The notes: generated from the letters alone by a model not told the origin. Positions 8,429 to 19,334 are shown, counted from the first letter of the stretch. The stretch is 64,000 nt of DNA from Pseudomonas sp. EpS/L25 (GCF_001512295.1 NZ_LNUP01000014.1:244507-308506), one strand, 5' to 3'. Made by a program: numbers and translations.

Positions 8429-9457
8429 TCAACGGACCGGCGGGGAGTACTGCAGGCCGCCTGCGTTCCACAGGGCGTTGAGACCACGCTTGATCTTCAG
8501 GTCGGAACCCATGCCGACGTTACGCTCGAAGACTTCGCCGTAGTTGCCGACCTGCTTGATGATGTTCAGTGCCCAGTCTTTCGGCAGCTTCAGGTCCTTG
8601 CCGAACTCGCCATCGGTGCCCAGCAGGCGACGGACGTCGGGGTTCTTGGAATCCTTGGCCTGGGCTTCCACGTTGGCGGAAGTCAGACCCAGCTCTTCGG
8701 CGCTGACCATGGCGAACTGTGCCCACTTGACGATGGTGAACCAGTCTTCGTCGCCACGACGGACGGCGGGAGCCAGGGGCTCCTTGGAGATGACCTCGGG
8801 CAATACGACGTAGTCGTCGGGCTTGGCCAGTTTGATGCGCTGGGCATAGAGCTGCGACTGGTCGGAGGTCAACACGTCGCAACGACCGGCTTCCATGGAT
8901 TTGGCGCTTTCATCGGAGGTGCTGTAGGTGATGGGGGTGAACTTCATGCCGCTGGAGCGGAAGTAGTCAGCCAGGTTCAGCTCGGTGGTGGTACCGGCCT
9001 GGATGCACACGGTGGCGCCGTCCAGCTCCTTGGCGCTCTTCACACCCAGCTTCTTGTTCACCAGGAAACCCTGGCCATCGTAGTAGGTCACGGCGGTGAA
9101 CATCAGGCCCATGCCGCCATCGCGGGAGCTGGTCCAGGTGGTGTTGCGCGACAGGACGTCGATCTCGCCGGACTGCAGCGCGGTGAAGCGCTCCTTGGCG
9201 GTGAGGGGGGTGAAACGCACCTTGGAGGCATCGCCGAACACGGCGGCGGCGACGGCGCGGCAGACGTCCACGTCGATACCCTTGTATTCACCCTTGGAGT
9301 CGGTGAAGGAGAAACCCGGCAGGCCATCGCTGACGCCGCATTGCACGAACCCCTTGTTCTTTACTGCATCCAGAGTAGCGCCCGCGTGAGCCATGCTGGA
9401 AAGACCCAGGGCGGCGGCGGTGGTCAGAATTGCCAGGGTGGACTTCACCATCTTCAT
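8429..9457 (-). CDS. aapJ: amino-acid ABC transporter periplasmic binding protein AapJ
   Basis: The 342-aa protein has a clear Sec signal peptide (MKMVKS, hydrophobic core, cleavage after AHA near residue 25). It continues as a family-3 solute-binding protein (GVSDGLPGFSF, YKGIDVDVCRAVAAAVFGD), the polar amino-acid receptor type. Members of this family deliver L-amino acids to AapQMP. The ATG is preceded by TTGGAGCTTATCG. First gene of the operon; separated from aapQ by 98 nt that hold a strong hairpin. Confidence 0.92.
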   Translation of the reverse strand: MKMVKSTLAILTTAAALGLSSMAHAGATLDAVKNKGFVQCGVSDGLPGFSFTDSKGEYKGIDVDVCRAVAAAVFGDASKVRFTPLTAKERFTALQSGEIDVLSRNTTWTSSRDGGMGLMFTAVTYYDGQGFLVNKKLGVKSAKELDGATVCIQAGTTTELNLADYFRSSGMKFTPITYSTSDESAKSMEAGRCDVLTSDQSQLYAQRIKLAKPDDYVVLPEVISKEPLAPAVRRGDEDWFTIVKWAQFAMVSAEELGLTSANVEAQAKDSKNPDVRRLLGTDGEFGKDLKLPKDWALNIIKQVGNYGEVFERNVGMGSDLKIKRGLNALWNAGGLQYSPPVR

Positions 9458-9648
9458 CGATAAGCTCCAATGTGTTTATGAATTGCGTTCCAGCGGCACG
9501 GCACCGCGATGTCTCTCGCGTGATGACCGTGCAACCTGCCCGAACCAGCGATCCCCGGCAACGCGAAGACAGCGGTCTGACATGGGCGCAACCAGGCAGG
9601 GCAGCGGTGTTACCTGTTGGTGCACTGCCCGGTCGTGCATTGATTGAG

Positions 9649-9664
9649 GCAATTAGCGGACCAG
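9649..9664 (-). promoter_or_regulatory. candidate sigma-54 promoter for aapJ
   Basis: Read on the minus strand this is TGGTCC-5nt-TTGC, with GG and GC exactly 10 nt apart, matching the -24/-12 core at the invariant positions but not at all of TGGCAC. It would give a leader of about 180 nt. Nitrogen control of amino-acid uptake makes this plausible, but the match is partial and no activator site was identified. Confidence 0.3.
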
Positions 9665-9745
9665 CGGATGCGACAACACCGCTCCCTGCGCAAACCGCCG
9701 GCTCGTGGACTTCTGGCAAAAAATCGCCGGAAAAAATTACGATAA

Positions 9746-10471
<726 letters not shown>

Positions 10472-10676
10472 CACGAAAGGCAGCATTTCGCTCCAGGGCG
10501 ATTTTTGGAAACCGGTCGACACTTCGCGACATCTGGCGCTGAAAGCGGGCTTCCATGGCGGGAAACGAACGAACTTTGCGAGGCTCGTCCGGTCCAGTGT
10601 GGGTGCCTGAAGGTCGTGATGTGCATGGAGCAGCTATGGTCCGAGTTTTCCTTTCAGCCCATGGGGTGATCTGTTG

Positions 10677-11627
10677 ATGGCTGCGCCCTTGTCGCTATGG
10701 TTGGCCGAAGTGCCGGTCTCTTCCCTGAAGGATCTGCGCCTGTTCAAAGGTGTGGAAACCCATCTGCTGGAAGCCCTTATCGCCCGTTCGGCGACGCGTA
10801 GCCTGGTGGCCGGCGAATGCCTGCTGTCGCCCGCGCAGCCCAACCACTATATGTACCTTATCCTCGAGGGACGGCTGCGCGTGCACCTGGGCTCTCCGGA
10901 GAATCCTCCCATCTATCTGCTGGGGGTGGGTGAGTGCTCGGGCGAGATCAGTTTCCTGGACAGCGAGCGACCCAGTGCCCACGTCATCGCCGAGGCCGAC
11001 ACCCGGGTCCTCTGCCTGCATCGCGACCTGGTGCTGGAGTTGATCGAGCGCTCGGCCAAGGCCATGCACAACCTGCTCGGTATCCTCTGCGAGCGGATGC
11101 GCCGGGGCAACCAGCTCATCGTCGACACCGAACGCAACGCCAACGTCGATACCCTGACCGGCCTGTTCAATCGCCGGCGACTCGAGCAACTGTTCGAGCG
11201 CGAAAGCACCCGCTGCGCCTTCAATCGGCAGCCGCTGAGCCTGCTGATGCTCGATGTGGATCACTTCAAGCACTACAACGATACCCATGGGCACCTGGCG
11301 GGCGACTATGCGCTGTGCCTGGTAGCCAATACGCTGCGGGATCAGCTGCGTCCCAAGGACAGCATGGCCCGCTACGGTGGCGAGGAGTTCGTCATCCTGC
11401 TGCCGGAGATCGACCGCGAAGAGGCCATGGCCATCGCCGAACGCCTGCGCCAGAGCCTGGCGGACATCAAAGATTTCTATTCACCCTGCGGCAAACTGCC
11501 GGGCGTCACCGTATCCATCGGCCTGGCGCAGATGCGCAAGGCCGATACCCTCGACGAACTGGTAGGGCGTGCCGACAAGTCGCTCTACCAGGCCAAGGGC
11601 GCCGGGCGGAATCGGATCTGTGGCTAG
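10677..11627 (+). CDS. diguanylate cyclase with N-terminal CRP-like cNMP-binding domain
   Basis: The 316-aa protein joins a cyclic-nucleotide-binding fold (about 20-140, including a phosphate-binding-cassette-like stretch with G89-E90 and R98-P-S100-A101) to a GGDEF domain (about 158-316). The active site reads GGEEF (234-238), and an inhibitory I-site RxxD (225-228) lies five residues upstream, so synthesis of c-di-GMP with product feedback is expected. No DNA-binding or membrane segment is present. A TTG directly before the ATG is an alternative start. The CRP-like part may let cAMP or another ligand tune cyclase activity (inference). Confidence 0.88.
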   Translation: MAAPLSLWLAEVPVSSLKDLRLFKGVETHLLEALIARSATRSLVAGECLLSPAQPNHYMYLILEGRLRVHLGSPENPPIYLLGVGECSGEISFLDSERPSAHVIAEADTRVLCLHRDLVLELIERSAKAMHNLLGILCERMRRGNQLIVDTERNANVDTLTGLFNRRRLEQLFERESTRCAFNRQPLSLLMLDVDHFKHYNDTHGHLAGDYALCLVANTLRDQLRPKDSMARYGGEEFVILLPEIDREEAMAIAERLRQSLADIKDFYSPCGKLPGVTVSIGLAQMRKADTLDELVGRADKSLYQAKGAGRNRICG

Positions 11628-11722
11628 CCCGGCCGTCACGGCATTCGGCAGGTAGTTGTTGCTGGGCACGTAGGTTGCTTTACACTGCGGTCTCATTCCG
11701 CTTTCGATGATCGAGACCTTCC

Positions 11723-13201
11723 GTGCTCAAGGCACTCAAAAAATTTCTGGGCAAGGACCAGGACGGCGCTCAGCCGGCCTCCCCCGCTACGCCCCAAGTG
11801 AATCCCAGCGTCGTCCCCGCAGCGCCTGCGGCGCCTGCCGTCGCTGCCCCCGCGCCCCAGGCCGAGCGCGCGCCCCGCAAACCCAAGCCCCAGGACAGCG
11901 CCCCGGCGCAGGACGCCCGCCGGCAAGCGGAAAAACCTGCCAAGCCCCGTCGTGAACGCAGCCCGCGCAAACCCAAGCCGGTGGATACCTGGAAACTGGA
12001 AGATTTCGCGGTAGAGCCCCAGGAAGGCAAGACGCGCTTCCATGACTTCAACCTGGACCCGCGCTTGATGCACGGCATCCACGACCTCGGCTTTCCCTAT
12101 TGCACACCTATCCAGGCGCAGGTGCTGGGCTTCACCCTCAAGGGCCAGGATGCCATCGGCCGCGCCCAGACCGGCACCGGCAAGACCGCGGCCTTCCTGA
12201 TCTCCACCATCACCCAGCTGCTCACCACGCCACCGCCCAAGGAACGCTACATGGGCGAACCGCGGGCACTGATCATCGCGCCAACCCGCGAGCTGGTGGT
12301 GCAGATCGCCAACGACGCCCTGGACCTGGCCAAGTACACCGGGCTGAACGTCATGAGCTTCGTCGGCGGCATGGACTTCGACAAGCAGCTCAAGCAGCTC
12401 GAGGCCCGCTACTGCGACATCCTGGTGGCCACTCCAGGCCGCCTGCTGGACTTCAACCAGCGCGGCGAGGTGCACCTGGACATGGTCGAGGTCATGGTGC
12501 TGGACGAGGCCGACCGCATGCTGGACATGGGCTTCATCCCCCAGGTGCGCCAGATCATTCGCCAGACCCCGCCCAAGAGCGAGCGGCAGACGCTGCTGTT
12601 CTCCGCCACCTTCACCGAAGACGTGATGAACCTGGCACGGCAGTGGACCACCAACCCGGCCATCGTCGAGATCGAACCGGAGAACGTGGCCAGCGAAACC
12701 GTCGAGCAGCACGTCTACGCTGTCTCCTCCAGCGACAAGTACAAGCTGCTCTATAACCTGGTGGCCCAGAACAACTGGGAGCGGGTGATGGTGTTCGCCA
12801 ACCGTCGTGACGAGGTGCGCCGTATCGAGGAACGCCTGACCAAGGACGGTATCAGCGCCGCCCAGATGTCGGGCGACGTACCTCAGCACAAGCGCATCAA
12901 GACCCTGGAAGGTTTCCGCGCCGGCAAGATCCGCGTGCTGGTGGCCACCGACGTCGCCGGTCGCGGCATCCACGTCGACGGCATCAGCCATGTGATCAAC
13001 TTCACCCTGCCGGAAGACCCGGACGACTACGTGCACCGCATCGGCCGTACCGGTCGTGCCGGCGCCAGTGGCACCTCCATCAGCTTCGCCGGCGAGGACG
13101 ATGCCTTCGCCCTGCCGCCCATCGAGACCCTGCTGGGCCGCAAGATCTCCTGCGAGATGCCGCCAGCCGAGCTGCTCAAGTCGGTACCTCGGCAGCGTTG
13201 A
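11723..13201 (+). CDS. rhlB: DEAD-box ATP-dependent RNA helicase RhlB
   Basis: The 492-aa helicase has a Pro/Ala/Lys-rich disordered N-terminus (1-90), a Q-motif before AQTGTGKT (Walker A), PTRELV, DEAD ([12 protein letters not shown]), SAT, and C-terminal motifs including DVAGRGIH and [10 protein letters not shown]. RhlB unwinds structured RNA and in gammaproteobacteria helps the degradosome. The [11 protein letters not shown] start is characteristic of Pseudomonas RhlB. The start codon is GTG. It is followed directly by a repeat-rich gap. Confidence 0.9.
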   Translation: MLKALKKFLGKDQDGAQPASPATPQVNPSVVPAAPAAPAVAAPAPQAERAPRKPKPQDSAPAQDARRQAEKPAKPRRERSPRKPKPVDTWKLEDFAVEPQEGKTRFHDFNLDPRLMHGIHDLGFPYCTPIQAQVLGFTLKGQDAIGRAQTGTGKTAAFLISTITQLLTTPPPKERYMGEPRALIIAPTRELVVQIANDALDLAKYTGLNVMSFVGGMDFDKQLKQLEARYCDILVATPGRLLDFNQRGEVHLDMVEVMVLDEADRMLDMGFIPQVRQIIRQTPPKSERQTLLFSATFTEDVMNLARQWTTNPAIVEIEPENVASETVEQHVYAVSSSDKYKLLYNLVAQNNWERVMVFANRRDEVRRIEERLTKDGISAAQMSGDVPQHKRIKTLEGFRAGKIRVLVATDVAGRGIHVDGISHVINFTLPEDPDDYVHRIGRTGRAGASGTSISFAGEDDAFALPPIETLLGRKISCEMPPAELLKSVPRQR

Positions 13202-13261
13202 AACGGCCCTTCCAACGGCTGTCATAGCGGTCCGACAAGCGGTTTTCCTTAGGGCGTACCA

Positions 13262-13577
13262 CTCTTATCGCGGCCACGGGTCGCTCCTACAGGAGTTCTA
13301 TTTACCCGTAGGAGCAACGGTCTTATCGCTGTGGGGATGCCTCACGTAGCGTGGAAAACGGCGCAGCCTTTTCCACTGGAGACTTGGTGGCGAGGAGGCC
13401 CTCACCCCAACCCTCTCCCGAGGGGAGAGGGGGTTATCCGAGCAGGCGTTCAGTTTCATCAGCCAAGGCAAAGATCACGTCAAACTGGCGTACCTCTTCC
13501 TTAGGAGCGGCCCATGGCTGCGATAGGACTCCTTAGGAGCCGCGTGGAAAACGCTACGCGGTTTTCCACGCTACCCC
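13262..13577. repeat. mosaic repeat block (copy 1)
   Basis: This non-coding block is built of short palindromic modules: REP-like GCTCCTAC/GTAGGAGC units, a GTGGAAAA...TTTTCCAC hairpin, the unit CCTCACCCCAACCCTCTCCC with GGGGAGAGGG, and a further GTGGAAAAC...GTTTTCCAC hairpin near the moaE stop. Positions 13308-13500 are nearly identical to 45383-45576, 32 kb away. It lies between the 3' ends of rhlB and moaE, so it may also end both transcripts. Confidence 0.8.
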
Positions 13578-14039
13578 TCAGCCCTTCGCCCAGCGTCCCG
13601 CCGCGTCCTGGTCACTGGCACGCCCCTCCACCCAGCGCGGGCCATCGGACGTGTCCTCCTTCTTCCAGAAGGGTGCACGGGTCTTGAGGTAGTCCATCAC
13701 GAAATTGCAGGCATCGAAGGCAGCCTGGCGGTGGGCGCTGGCGGTGCCGACGAAGACGATGGGCTCGCCCGGCTCCAGGCGACCGATGCGATGCAGGATA
13801 TCCACGTTCAGCAGCGGCCAACGCTGGCAGGCCTCTTCGGCGATGCGCGCCAGGGCCTTTTCCGTCATGCCGGGAAAGTGCTCGAGGAACAGTCCGCCGA
13901 CGTCGCGTCCGTCGTTGAAGTCCCGGACATAGCCAACGAAACCCACTACGGCACCGACTCCGGTATTGGCGGCATGCTGGGCATTGAGCTCCTGGCCGGG
14001 ATCGAAGGCCTCGGCCTGCACACGGATGGCCATGGTCAA
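13578..14039 (-). CDS. moaE: molybdopterin synthase catalytic subunit MoaE
   Basis: The 153-aa MoaE contains the characteristic GAVVGFVGYVRD, LEHFPGMTEKAL and VFVGTASAHRQAAFDAC segments and a Lys-rich FWKKE near the end, the region of the active-site lysines. With MoaD it adds two sulfurs to cyclic pyranopterin monophosphate to form molybdopterin. The ATG overlaps the moaD stop by 4 nt (ATGA), so moaCDE is translationally coupled. Confidence 0.93.
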   Translation of the reverse strand: MTMAIRVQAEAFDPGQELNAQHAANTGVGAVVGFVGYVRDFNDGRDVGGLFLEHFPGMTEKALARIAEEACQRWPLLNVDILHRIGRLEPGEPIVFVGTASAHRQAAFDACNFVMDYLKTRAPFWKKEDTSDGPRWVEGRASDQDAAGRWAKG

Positions 14040-14287
14040 CCTCCGGTCACGGTGGGGAAGAAGGCGACCTCATCGCCGTCGCGCAGCGGCTCGGCCAGAC
14101 CACAGAGTTCTTCGTTGCGGGCACACATCAAGCCCTGTTCGCCCAAGGTCTCGGCCCAGGGGCCACCGCGCTGCACCAGGTGCTCGCGTAGATCGCCCAC
14201 GGTGGCGAGGTCCGGCTCCCAGGCGAGACTGTCCTCGGCGCAGCCCAAGGCTTCCCGATAGCGAGCGAAGAATTGCACGCGGATCAT
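14036..14287 (-). CDS. moaD: molybdopterin synthase sulfur carrier subunit MoaD
   Basis: An 83-aa ubiquitin-fold sulfur carrier ending in the required Gly-Gly (TVTGG), whose C-terminal thiocarboxylate donates sulfur in molybdopterin synthase. The start is the ATG at 14287 ([12 protein letters not shown]), since it overlaps the moaC stop in an ATGA; upstream in-frame codons fall inside moaC. The gene ends in the same kind of overlap with moaE. Confidence 0.93.
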   Translation of the reverse strand: MIRVQFFARYREALGCAEDSLAWEPDLATVGDLREHLVQRGGPWAETLGEQGLMCARNEELCGLAEPLRDGDEVAFFPTVTGG

Positions 14288-14763
14288 GCCGGCTGCTCCT
14301 CGGCGTGGAAGTGGCCACTCTTGCCACCGCTCTTTTCCAGCAGGCGCACCGCCTCGATGGTCATGCCGCGGTCCACCGCCTTGCACATGTCGTAGAGGGT
14401 GAGCGCCGCGACGCTGGCCGCGGTCAGGGCCTCCATCTCCACGCCGGTCTGGCCGGAGAGTTTGCAGGTGGCCGCGATCCGCACGGCATCGGGCGCTTCG
14501 GCGGTCAGGACGACCTTGACGCTGGTGAGCATCAGCGGATGGCAGAGGGGAATGAGATCGGCCGTTTTCTTGGCCGCCTGGATGCCGGCGATACGGGCCA
14601 CGGCGAAGACGTCACCCTTGGGATGGCCGCCGCTCTGGATCAGTTCGAGGGTTTCCGGACGCATGCGCACCCGGGCTTCGGCCGTGGCTTCACGGAAGGT
14701 CACCTGCTTGTCGGTGACGTCGACCATGTTGGCACGGCCTTGGGAATCGAGATGGGTCAGCAC
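14284..14763 (-). CDS. moaC: cyclic pyranopterin monophosphate synthase MoaC
   Basis: The 159-aa MoaC has MVDVTDK near the start, [14 protein letters not shown] and EMEALTAAS motifs and a KSGGKSG loop close to the C-terminus, the full active-site set. It converts 3',8-cyclo-7,8-dihydro-GTP to cyclic pyranopterin monophosphate. The start is GTG, backed by AGGAG 7 nt upstream and alignment to the family N-terminus ([15 protein letters not shown]). First gene of moaCDE; moaA and moaB are not in the window. Confidence 0.93.
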   Translation of the reverse strand: MLTHLDSQGRANMVDVTDKQVTFREATAEARVRMRPETLELIQSGGHPKGDVFAVARIAGIQAAKKTADLIPLCHPLMLTSVKVVLTAEAPDAVRIAATCKLSGQTGVEMEALTAASVAALTLYDMCKAVDRGMTIEAVRLLEKSGGKSGHFHAEEQPA

Positions 14764-14903
14764 GGCATGACTCCTGGAAAAGACCTGCCATTGTAGACCC
14801 GCCGCCGGGGATTTGATCCCCGCCCGCGGCCGGGCGGGGGATATGGGCCATGTCGGAAAAGTGCCTGGGCTCGCTCGGCGGCTTTTCAGACAAGCCCTGG
14901 CGC

Positions 14904-16295
14904 TTACAGATGAGCCTCGGCGTATTCGGCGAGGACGGAACGTGGCACGCCCTGCAGGGTGATGTGCACGCCATGGTTGAAACCCTTGAAGCGCTCGGAA
15001 AGGTAGGTGAGGCCCGAGCTGGTGGCCGAGAGGTAGGGGGTGTCGATCTGCGCCAGGTTGCCCAGGCAGATCACCTTGGAGCCGCTGCCGGCACGGGTGA
15101 TGATGGTCTTCATCTGGTGCGGGGTGAGGTTCTGGCACTCGTCGATGAGGATGAGGCTCTGCTGGAAGCTGCGGCCGCGGATGTAGTTCAGGGATTTGAA
15201 CTGCAGCGGCACCTTGCTGAGGATGTAGTCCACGCTGCCGTGGGGGTTGTGATCATCCATGTGCAGGGCTTCGAGGTTGTCGGTGATGGCGCCCAGCCAA
15301 GGCTCCATCTTCTCGGCCTCGGTGCCGGGCAGGAAGCCGATGTCCTCGTCCAGCCCCTGGACGCTGCGGGTGGCGATGATGCGGCGGTATCTCTTGGTGA
15401 CCATGGTCTGCTCGATGGCCGCGGCGAGCGCCAGGATGGTCTTGCCCGAACCGGCAGCGCCGGTGAGGTTGACCAGGTGGATATCCGGCTCCAGCAGGGC
15501 GAACAGCGCCAGCGCCTGGTAGATGTCGCGTGGCTTGAGGCCCCAGGCTTCCTGGTGCATCAGCGGCTCCTGGTGCATGTCGAGCAGGATCACCTCGCCG
15601 TCGCGCACCGCCTTGACCCAGCCGACGAAGCCCTGCTCGTCGAGCACGAAGTCGTTGACGTTGAAGGGCGGCAACTCGGCGGAGAGCTGGACGCGATGCC
15701 AGACCCGGCCCAGCTCCTGACGGCTTTCGACCTTGCTGACGTTGTCCCAGAAGGACCCAGGAATGTTGTGGTAACCCTGGGAGAGCAGGGAAACGTCGTC
15801 GAGCAGTTGGTCGGTCTGGTAGTCCTCCGCCGCGATACCGCAGCCACGCGCCTTGAGGCGCATGTTGATGTCCTTGGTGACCAGCACCACCCGCTCCTGG
15901 GGATGCTGGGTACGCAATTCGACGAGTTGGTTGATGATGCGGTTGTCGTTGATGTCGTCGGGCAGGCAGGCCATGGGCCCGGCGCGCCGCCCCATGAGAA
16001 TGGACAGGCGGCCCTTGGCCTCGCCCTTGCCGCGGGGAATGGGTACGCCCCGCTCGACGTCCTCGGGCGAGGATTCGGCCAGGATACTATCGATCAGGCG
16101 GATCGCCTGTCGGCACTCGGCGGCGACGTTGTGCTTGCCGGTCTTGAGCTTGTCGAGTTCCTCCAGGACCGTCATGGGGATGGCGACGTGGTGCTCCTCG
16201 AAGTTGAGCAGCGCGTTCGGGTCGTGGATCAGTACGTTGGTGTCGAGCACATAGAGGGTGGGCTGGGTGGGGCGGGAACGTCCGTGATCATCCAT
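14904..16295 (-). CDS. PIN-PhoH family ATPase/ribonuclease (PhoH2/YlaK type)
   Basis: The 463-aa protein has an N-terminal PIN nuclease domain ([11 protein letters not shown], acidic residues through about 130) and a C-terminal PhoH ATPase with Walker A GAAGSGKT and a Walker [10 protein letters not shown]. PhoH2 proteins of this layout are described as RNA helicase/RNase enzymes, in some bacteria as part of a toxin-antitoxin pair. No small antitoxin gene lies upstream here, so it is a solo gene. It is transcribed away from yaaA across a 353-bp gap. Confidence 0.87.
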   Translation of the reverse strand: MDDHGRSRPTQPTLYVLDTNVLIHDPNALLNFEEHHVAIPMTVLEELDKLKTGKHNVAAECRQAIRLIDSILAESSPEDVERGVPIPRGKGEAKGRLSILMGRRAGPMACLPDDINDNRIINQLVELRTQHPQERVVLVTKDINMRLKARGCGIAAEDYQTDQLLDDVSLLSQGYHNIPGSFWDNVSKVESRQELGRVWHRVQLSAELPPFNVNDFVLDEQGFVGWVKAVRDGEVILLDMHQEPLMHQEAWGLKPRDIYQALALFALLEPDIHLVNLTGAAGSGKTILALAAAIEQTMVTKRYRRIIATRSVQGLDEDIGFLPGTEAEKMEPWLGAITDNLEALHMDDHNPHGSVDYILSKVPLQFKSLNYIRGRSFQQSLILIDECQNLTPHQMKTIITRAGSGSKVICLGNLAQIDTPYLSATSSGLTYLSERFKGFNHGVHITLQGVPRSVLAEYAEAHL

Positions 16296-16648
16296 ACTCG
16301 GTCACCTCGTCAGAAACGCTTGACTCGCAAGCCAGTCGACGGAGCGCCAGGCGGCGCTCCGCGGCGAAAGGTGCCGTCGCTCCAGCAACGGGTTCACGGA
16401 CCGGCCAACATGAGGGCACGGGACCCGAGAGATGCGACGGACACTTCGGTAATAACGCAAAAGACCTTGGGCACAAAAGCTTTTTTTTGGCCGCACCCGT
16501 TTTTTCACCATCCGGTGGGGATAGTCGACCAGGCGGGCAACGTCGCCGCATGCCCGAGGTCGATATCTATCGATGCCATCGGCAAGGCAGGCTGGAGTAG
16601 CGCCTGGCAGGCCTCTAGAATGGCGCCTCGCCAAGAGGAGCCACGCCG
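16296..16648. other. divergent intergenic region phoH2 / yaaA
   Basis: No coding potential was seen. The stretch holds a GC hairpin (GGAGCGCC...GGCGCTCC near 16340-16361) and an AT-richer section around 16457-16508 with an eight-T run (ACAAAAGCTTTTTTTTGG). Both divergent promoters should be here. The yaaA ATG has AAGAGGAG upstream. Confidence 0.4.
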
Positions 16649-17428
16649 ATGTTGATGGTGATTTCGCCCGCCAAGACGCTGGACTACGACACCCCGCCCC
16701 ACACGTCCCGCCATACCCTGCCGCAGCACCTGGAGCACGCCGGCGAGCTGATCGAGGAACTGCGCGCCCTGACGCCAGGGGATGTCGCCAAGCTCATGGG
16801 CGTTTCCGATAGGATCGCGGCCCTCAACGTCGCCCGCTTCGGCAGCTGGACACCCGAATTCACCCCGGAGAACGCCAAGCAGGCCATCCTGGCCTTCAAG
16901 GGTGACGTCTACACCGGCCTGGCCGCGGACGACTTCGAGGATGACGATTTCGACTTCGCCCAAGGCCACCTGCGCATGCTTTCCGGACTCTACGGCCTGC
17001 TGCGTCCCCTGGACCTGATGCAGCCCTACCGCCTGGAGATGGGCAGCAAGTTCGCCAACGCCCGCGGCAAGGACCTCTACGCCTTCTGGGGCGAGCGCAT
17101 CAGCGAGTGGCTCAACGCGGACCTGGCGGCCCAGGGCGATGACGTCCTGCTCAACCTGGCGTCGAACGAATACTTCAGCGCCGTGCGTCGGCGCCAGTTG
17201 CAGGCCCGAGTGGTCGATGTGGACTTCCGCGATCTCAAGAACGGCGACTACAAGATCATCAGTTTCTACGCCAAGAAGGCCCGCGGCCTGATGGCGAGGT
17301 ACGTCATCAAAAGACGTATCACCCAGGTGGCTGACCTCCGTGACTTCGCCGAGCAGGGCTATGCCTACTCCGAGGAGCGTTCCACGGCCGACAAACTGGT
17401 TTTTCTGCGTGATGAGCCTGCGGAATAG
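16649..17428 (+). CDS. yaaA: peroxide stress protein YaaA (UPF0246)
   Basis: This 259-aa protein is recognisable as YaaA/UPF0246 from [36 protein letters not shown] and the closing [13 protein letters not shown] motif. In E. coli YaaA limits free iron and oxidative DNA damage during hydrogen peroxide stress under OxyR control, and the fold binds DNA. Length is normal. A good ribosome site (GAGGAG) precedes the ATG. No OxyR box was identified by eye. Confidence 0.9.
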   Translation: MLMVISPAKTLDYDTPPHTSRHTLPQHLEHAGELIEELRALTPGDVAKLMGVSDRIAALNVARFGSWTPEFTPENAKQAILAFKGDVYTGLAADDFEDDDFDFAQGHLRMLSGLYGLLRPLDLMQPYRLEMGSKFANARGKDLYAFWGERISEWLNADLAAQGDDVLLNLASNEYFSAVRRRQLQARVVDVDFRDLKNGDYKIISFYAKKARGLMARYVIKRRITQVADLRDFAEQGYAYSEERSTADKLVFLRDEPAE

Positions 17429-17823
17429 CCCTTAGAATCGACGGATGACCGCGCGAACCCGGTCTTGCGCCCCAGAACTGGCGAAGAGCTCACATTCGGT
17501 GGTCTGCTTCCGTGAAAGACTGTCATCTCCCTCCAATAAAAAGGTTGCAGCGTAGCGACGGGGTCTTTCGGGCGAGAAAACTTGTCGGAACTCTCAAAAC
17601 CGTCGTTATTCCGGAAAAAGGAAACTTCGCTGAGAACCACTTTCGTTTGATTCTGTCTTTGTCTGGTCCTTGCCACAGGCCGTGATGGCCACTGGCGATC
17701 AGTCCGCATTGTTCATCTGTACCGCCACGGCTTCCGGGCGGTTGACCTTTCGAAGCACGGACGCTTCGTCCCGACCTTAGGGACAGCGGCCACAAATCAG
17801 CAGACGCTGAAGGAGTAACGCCC
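17429..17823 (+). other. leader region before the mannose-phosphate gene
   Basis: This 395-bp stretch without a supported gene has somewhat lower GC than its flanks. It contains an AATAAAAAGG segment near 17535, a CGAAGC-acggac-GCTTCG hairpin (17751-17768) and AAGGAG just before the next ATG. It probably carries the promoter and a long 5' leader. No promoter elements could be assigned with confidence. Confidence 0.4.
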
Positions 17824-19284
17824 ATGATTCCCGTCATCCTGTCCGGTGGTAGCGGCTCGCGACTCTGGCCCCTCTCGCGCAAGCTCTACCCCAAGCAGTT
17901 CCTGGCCCTGACCAGCGAACAGACCATGTTCCAGGAGACCATCAATCGCCTGGGCTGCGAGGGCAGCATCGATTGCCCCATCATCGTCTGCAACGCCGAA
18001 CACCGTTACCTGGTGGAAGAGCAGCTCAAGGCCGTCGAGTGCAAGCCCCAGGCGCTGATCATGGAGCCCTTCGGCCGTAACACCGCGCCGGCCGTGGCCA
18101 TCGCTGCCATGCAACTGGTCGCCGACGGCAAGGATGATCTGATGCTGGTGCTGCCCGCCGATCATGTGATCGAGGACGAAGCCCAGTTCAAGGCCGCCCT
18201 GCAACAGGCCGCCGCCGCGGCCGAGCGTGGCGAGATGGTGCTGTTCGGCATCCCCGCCACCGCGCCCGAGACCGGCTACGGCTACATCAAGACCGGCACC
18301 AACGACGGCCTGCCCGAGGGCGTGGCGCGTGTCGAACGCTTCGTCGAGAAGCCCGATGCCGTCACCGCCACCGAATACGTGGCCTCCGGCGACTACTGCT
18401 GGAACAGCGGTATCTTCCTGTTCCGCGCCAGCCGTTTCCTGGAAGAGCTGAAGAAGCACGACACCGACATCTACGACACCTGCCTGCTGGCGCTGGAGCG
18501 CAGCAGTATCGACGGCATCAACATCAGCATCGATTCCGCCACCTTCGCCGTCTGCCCGGACAACTCCATCGACTACGCCGTGATGGAAAAGACCACCCGC
18601 GCCTGCGTGGTGCCCATGAGCGCCGGCTGGAGCGACGTCGGTTCCTGGTCCGCGCTGTGGGACGTCCATGCCAAGGACAGCAACGGCAACGTGCTCAAGG
18701 GCGATGTCGTCCTGCACGACAGCCGCAACTGCCTGGTGCACGGCAACGGCAAGCTGGTGACCCTGGTCGGCCTGGATGACGTGGTCGTGGTGGAAACCAA
18801 GGACGCGGTCATGATCGCCCACAAGGACAAGGTCCAGGACGTCAAGAAGCTGGTCAACGCCCTCGAGAAGCAGAATCGCAACGAGGTCAAGGCGCACCAG
18901 GAAGTCTTCCGTCCCTGGGGCTCCTACGACTCCATCGACATGGGCCAGCGCTTCCAGGTCAAGCGCATCACCGTCAAGCCGGGCGCCCAGCTGTCGCTGC
19001 AGATGCACCACCACCGTGCCGAGCACTGGATCGTGGTGTCGGGTACCGCCGAGGTCACCTGTGACGACAAGGTCTTCCTGTTGACCGAAAACCAGTCCAC
19101 CTACCTGCCGATGACCTCCGTGCACCGCCTGGCCAATCCCGGCAAGGTACCGCTGGAGCTGATCGAAGTGCAGTCCGGTGGCTACCTGGGCGAAGACGAC
19201 ATCGTCCGCTTCGAGGACATCTACGGCCGCGTCGACACCCAGGCCCTGGAAGTCGCCAAGGCAGGCAAGGCCTCCACGCGCTAA
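17824..19284 (+). CDS. mannose-1-phosphate guanylyltransferase / mannose-6-phosphate isomerase
   Basis: The 486-aa bifunctional enzyme has an N-terminal nucleotidyltransferase (GGSGSRLWPLSRKLYPKQ, FGRNTAPAVAIAA, FVEKPD) making GDP-mannose, and a C-terminal cupin type II phosphomannose isomerase (QMHHHRAEHWIVVSGTA metal site). It supplies GDP-mannose for exopolysaccharide or LPS. It resembles AlgA, PslB and WbpW, and sequence alone does not separate them. No alginate or psl genes flank it. A perfect hairpin terminator follows. Confidence 0.9.
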   Translation: MIPVILSGGSGSRLWPLSRKLYPKQFLALTSEQTMFQETINRLGCEGSIDCPIIVCNAEHRYLVEEQLKAVECKPQALIMEPFGRNTAPAVAIAAMQLVADGKDDLMLVLPADHVIEDEAQFKAALQQAAAAAERGEMVLFGIPATAPETGYGYIKTGTNDGLPEGVARVERFVEKPDAVTATEYVASGDYCWNSGIFLFRASRFLEELKKHDTDIYDTCLLALERSSIDGINISIDSATFAVCPDNSIDYAVMEKTTRACVVPMSAGWSDVGSWSALWDVHAKDSNGNVLKGDVVLHDSRNCLVHGNGKLVTLVGLDDVVVVETKDAVMIAHKDKVQDVKKLVNALEKQNRNEVKAHQEVFRPWGSYDSIDMGQRFQVKRITVKPGAQLSLQMHHHRAEHWIVVSGTAEVTCDDKVFLLTENQSTYLPMTSVHRLANPGKVPLELIEVQSGGYLGEDDIVRFEDIYGRVDTQALEVAKAGKASTR

Positions 19285-19304
19285 GTCTCGTCGAGAGCTA
19301 CAAA

Positions 19305-19334
19305 CAGACACCGGCCCAGGCCGGTGTCTGCGTT
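19305..19334 (+). terminator. rho-independent terminator after the mannose-phosphate gene
   Basis: A perfect 12-bp stem (CAGACACCGGCC at 19305-19316 and GGCCGGTGTCTG at 19319-19330) is followed by CGTTTT. It lies 21 nt after the stop codon and isolates this gene from the HAD hydrolase downstream. Confidence 0.85.

Noticed and set aside
17824..19284. Part of an alginate biosynthesis cluster
   Set aside because: No other alg, psl or wbp gene is nearby; the enzyme stands alone behind its own terminator.
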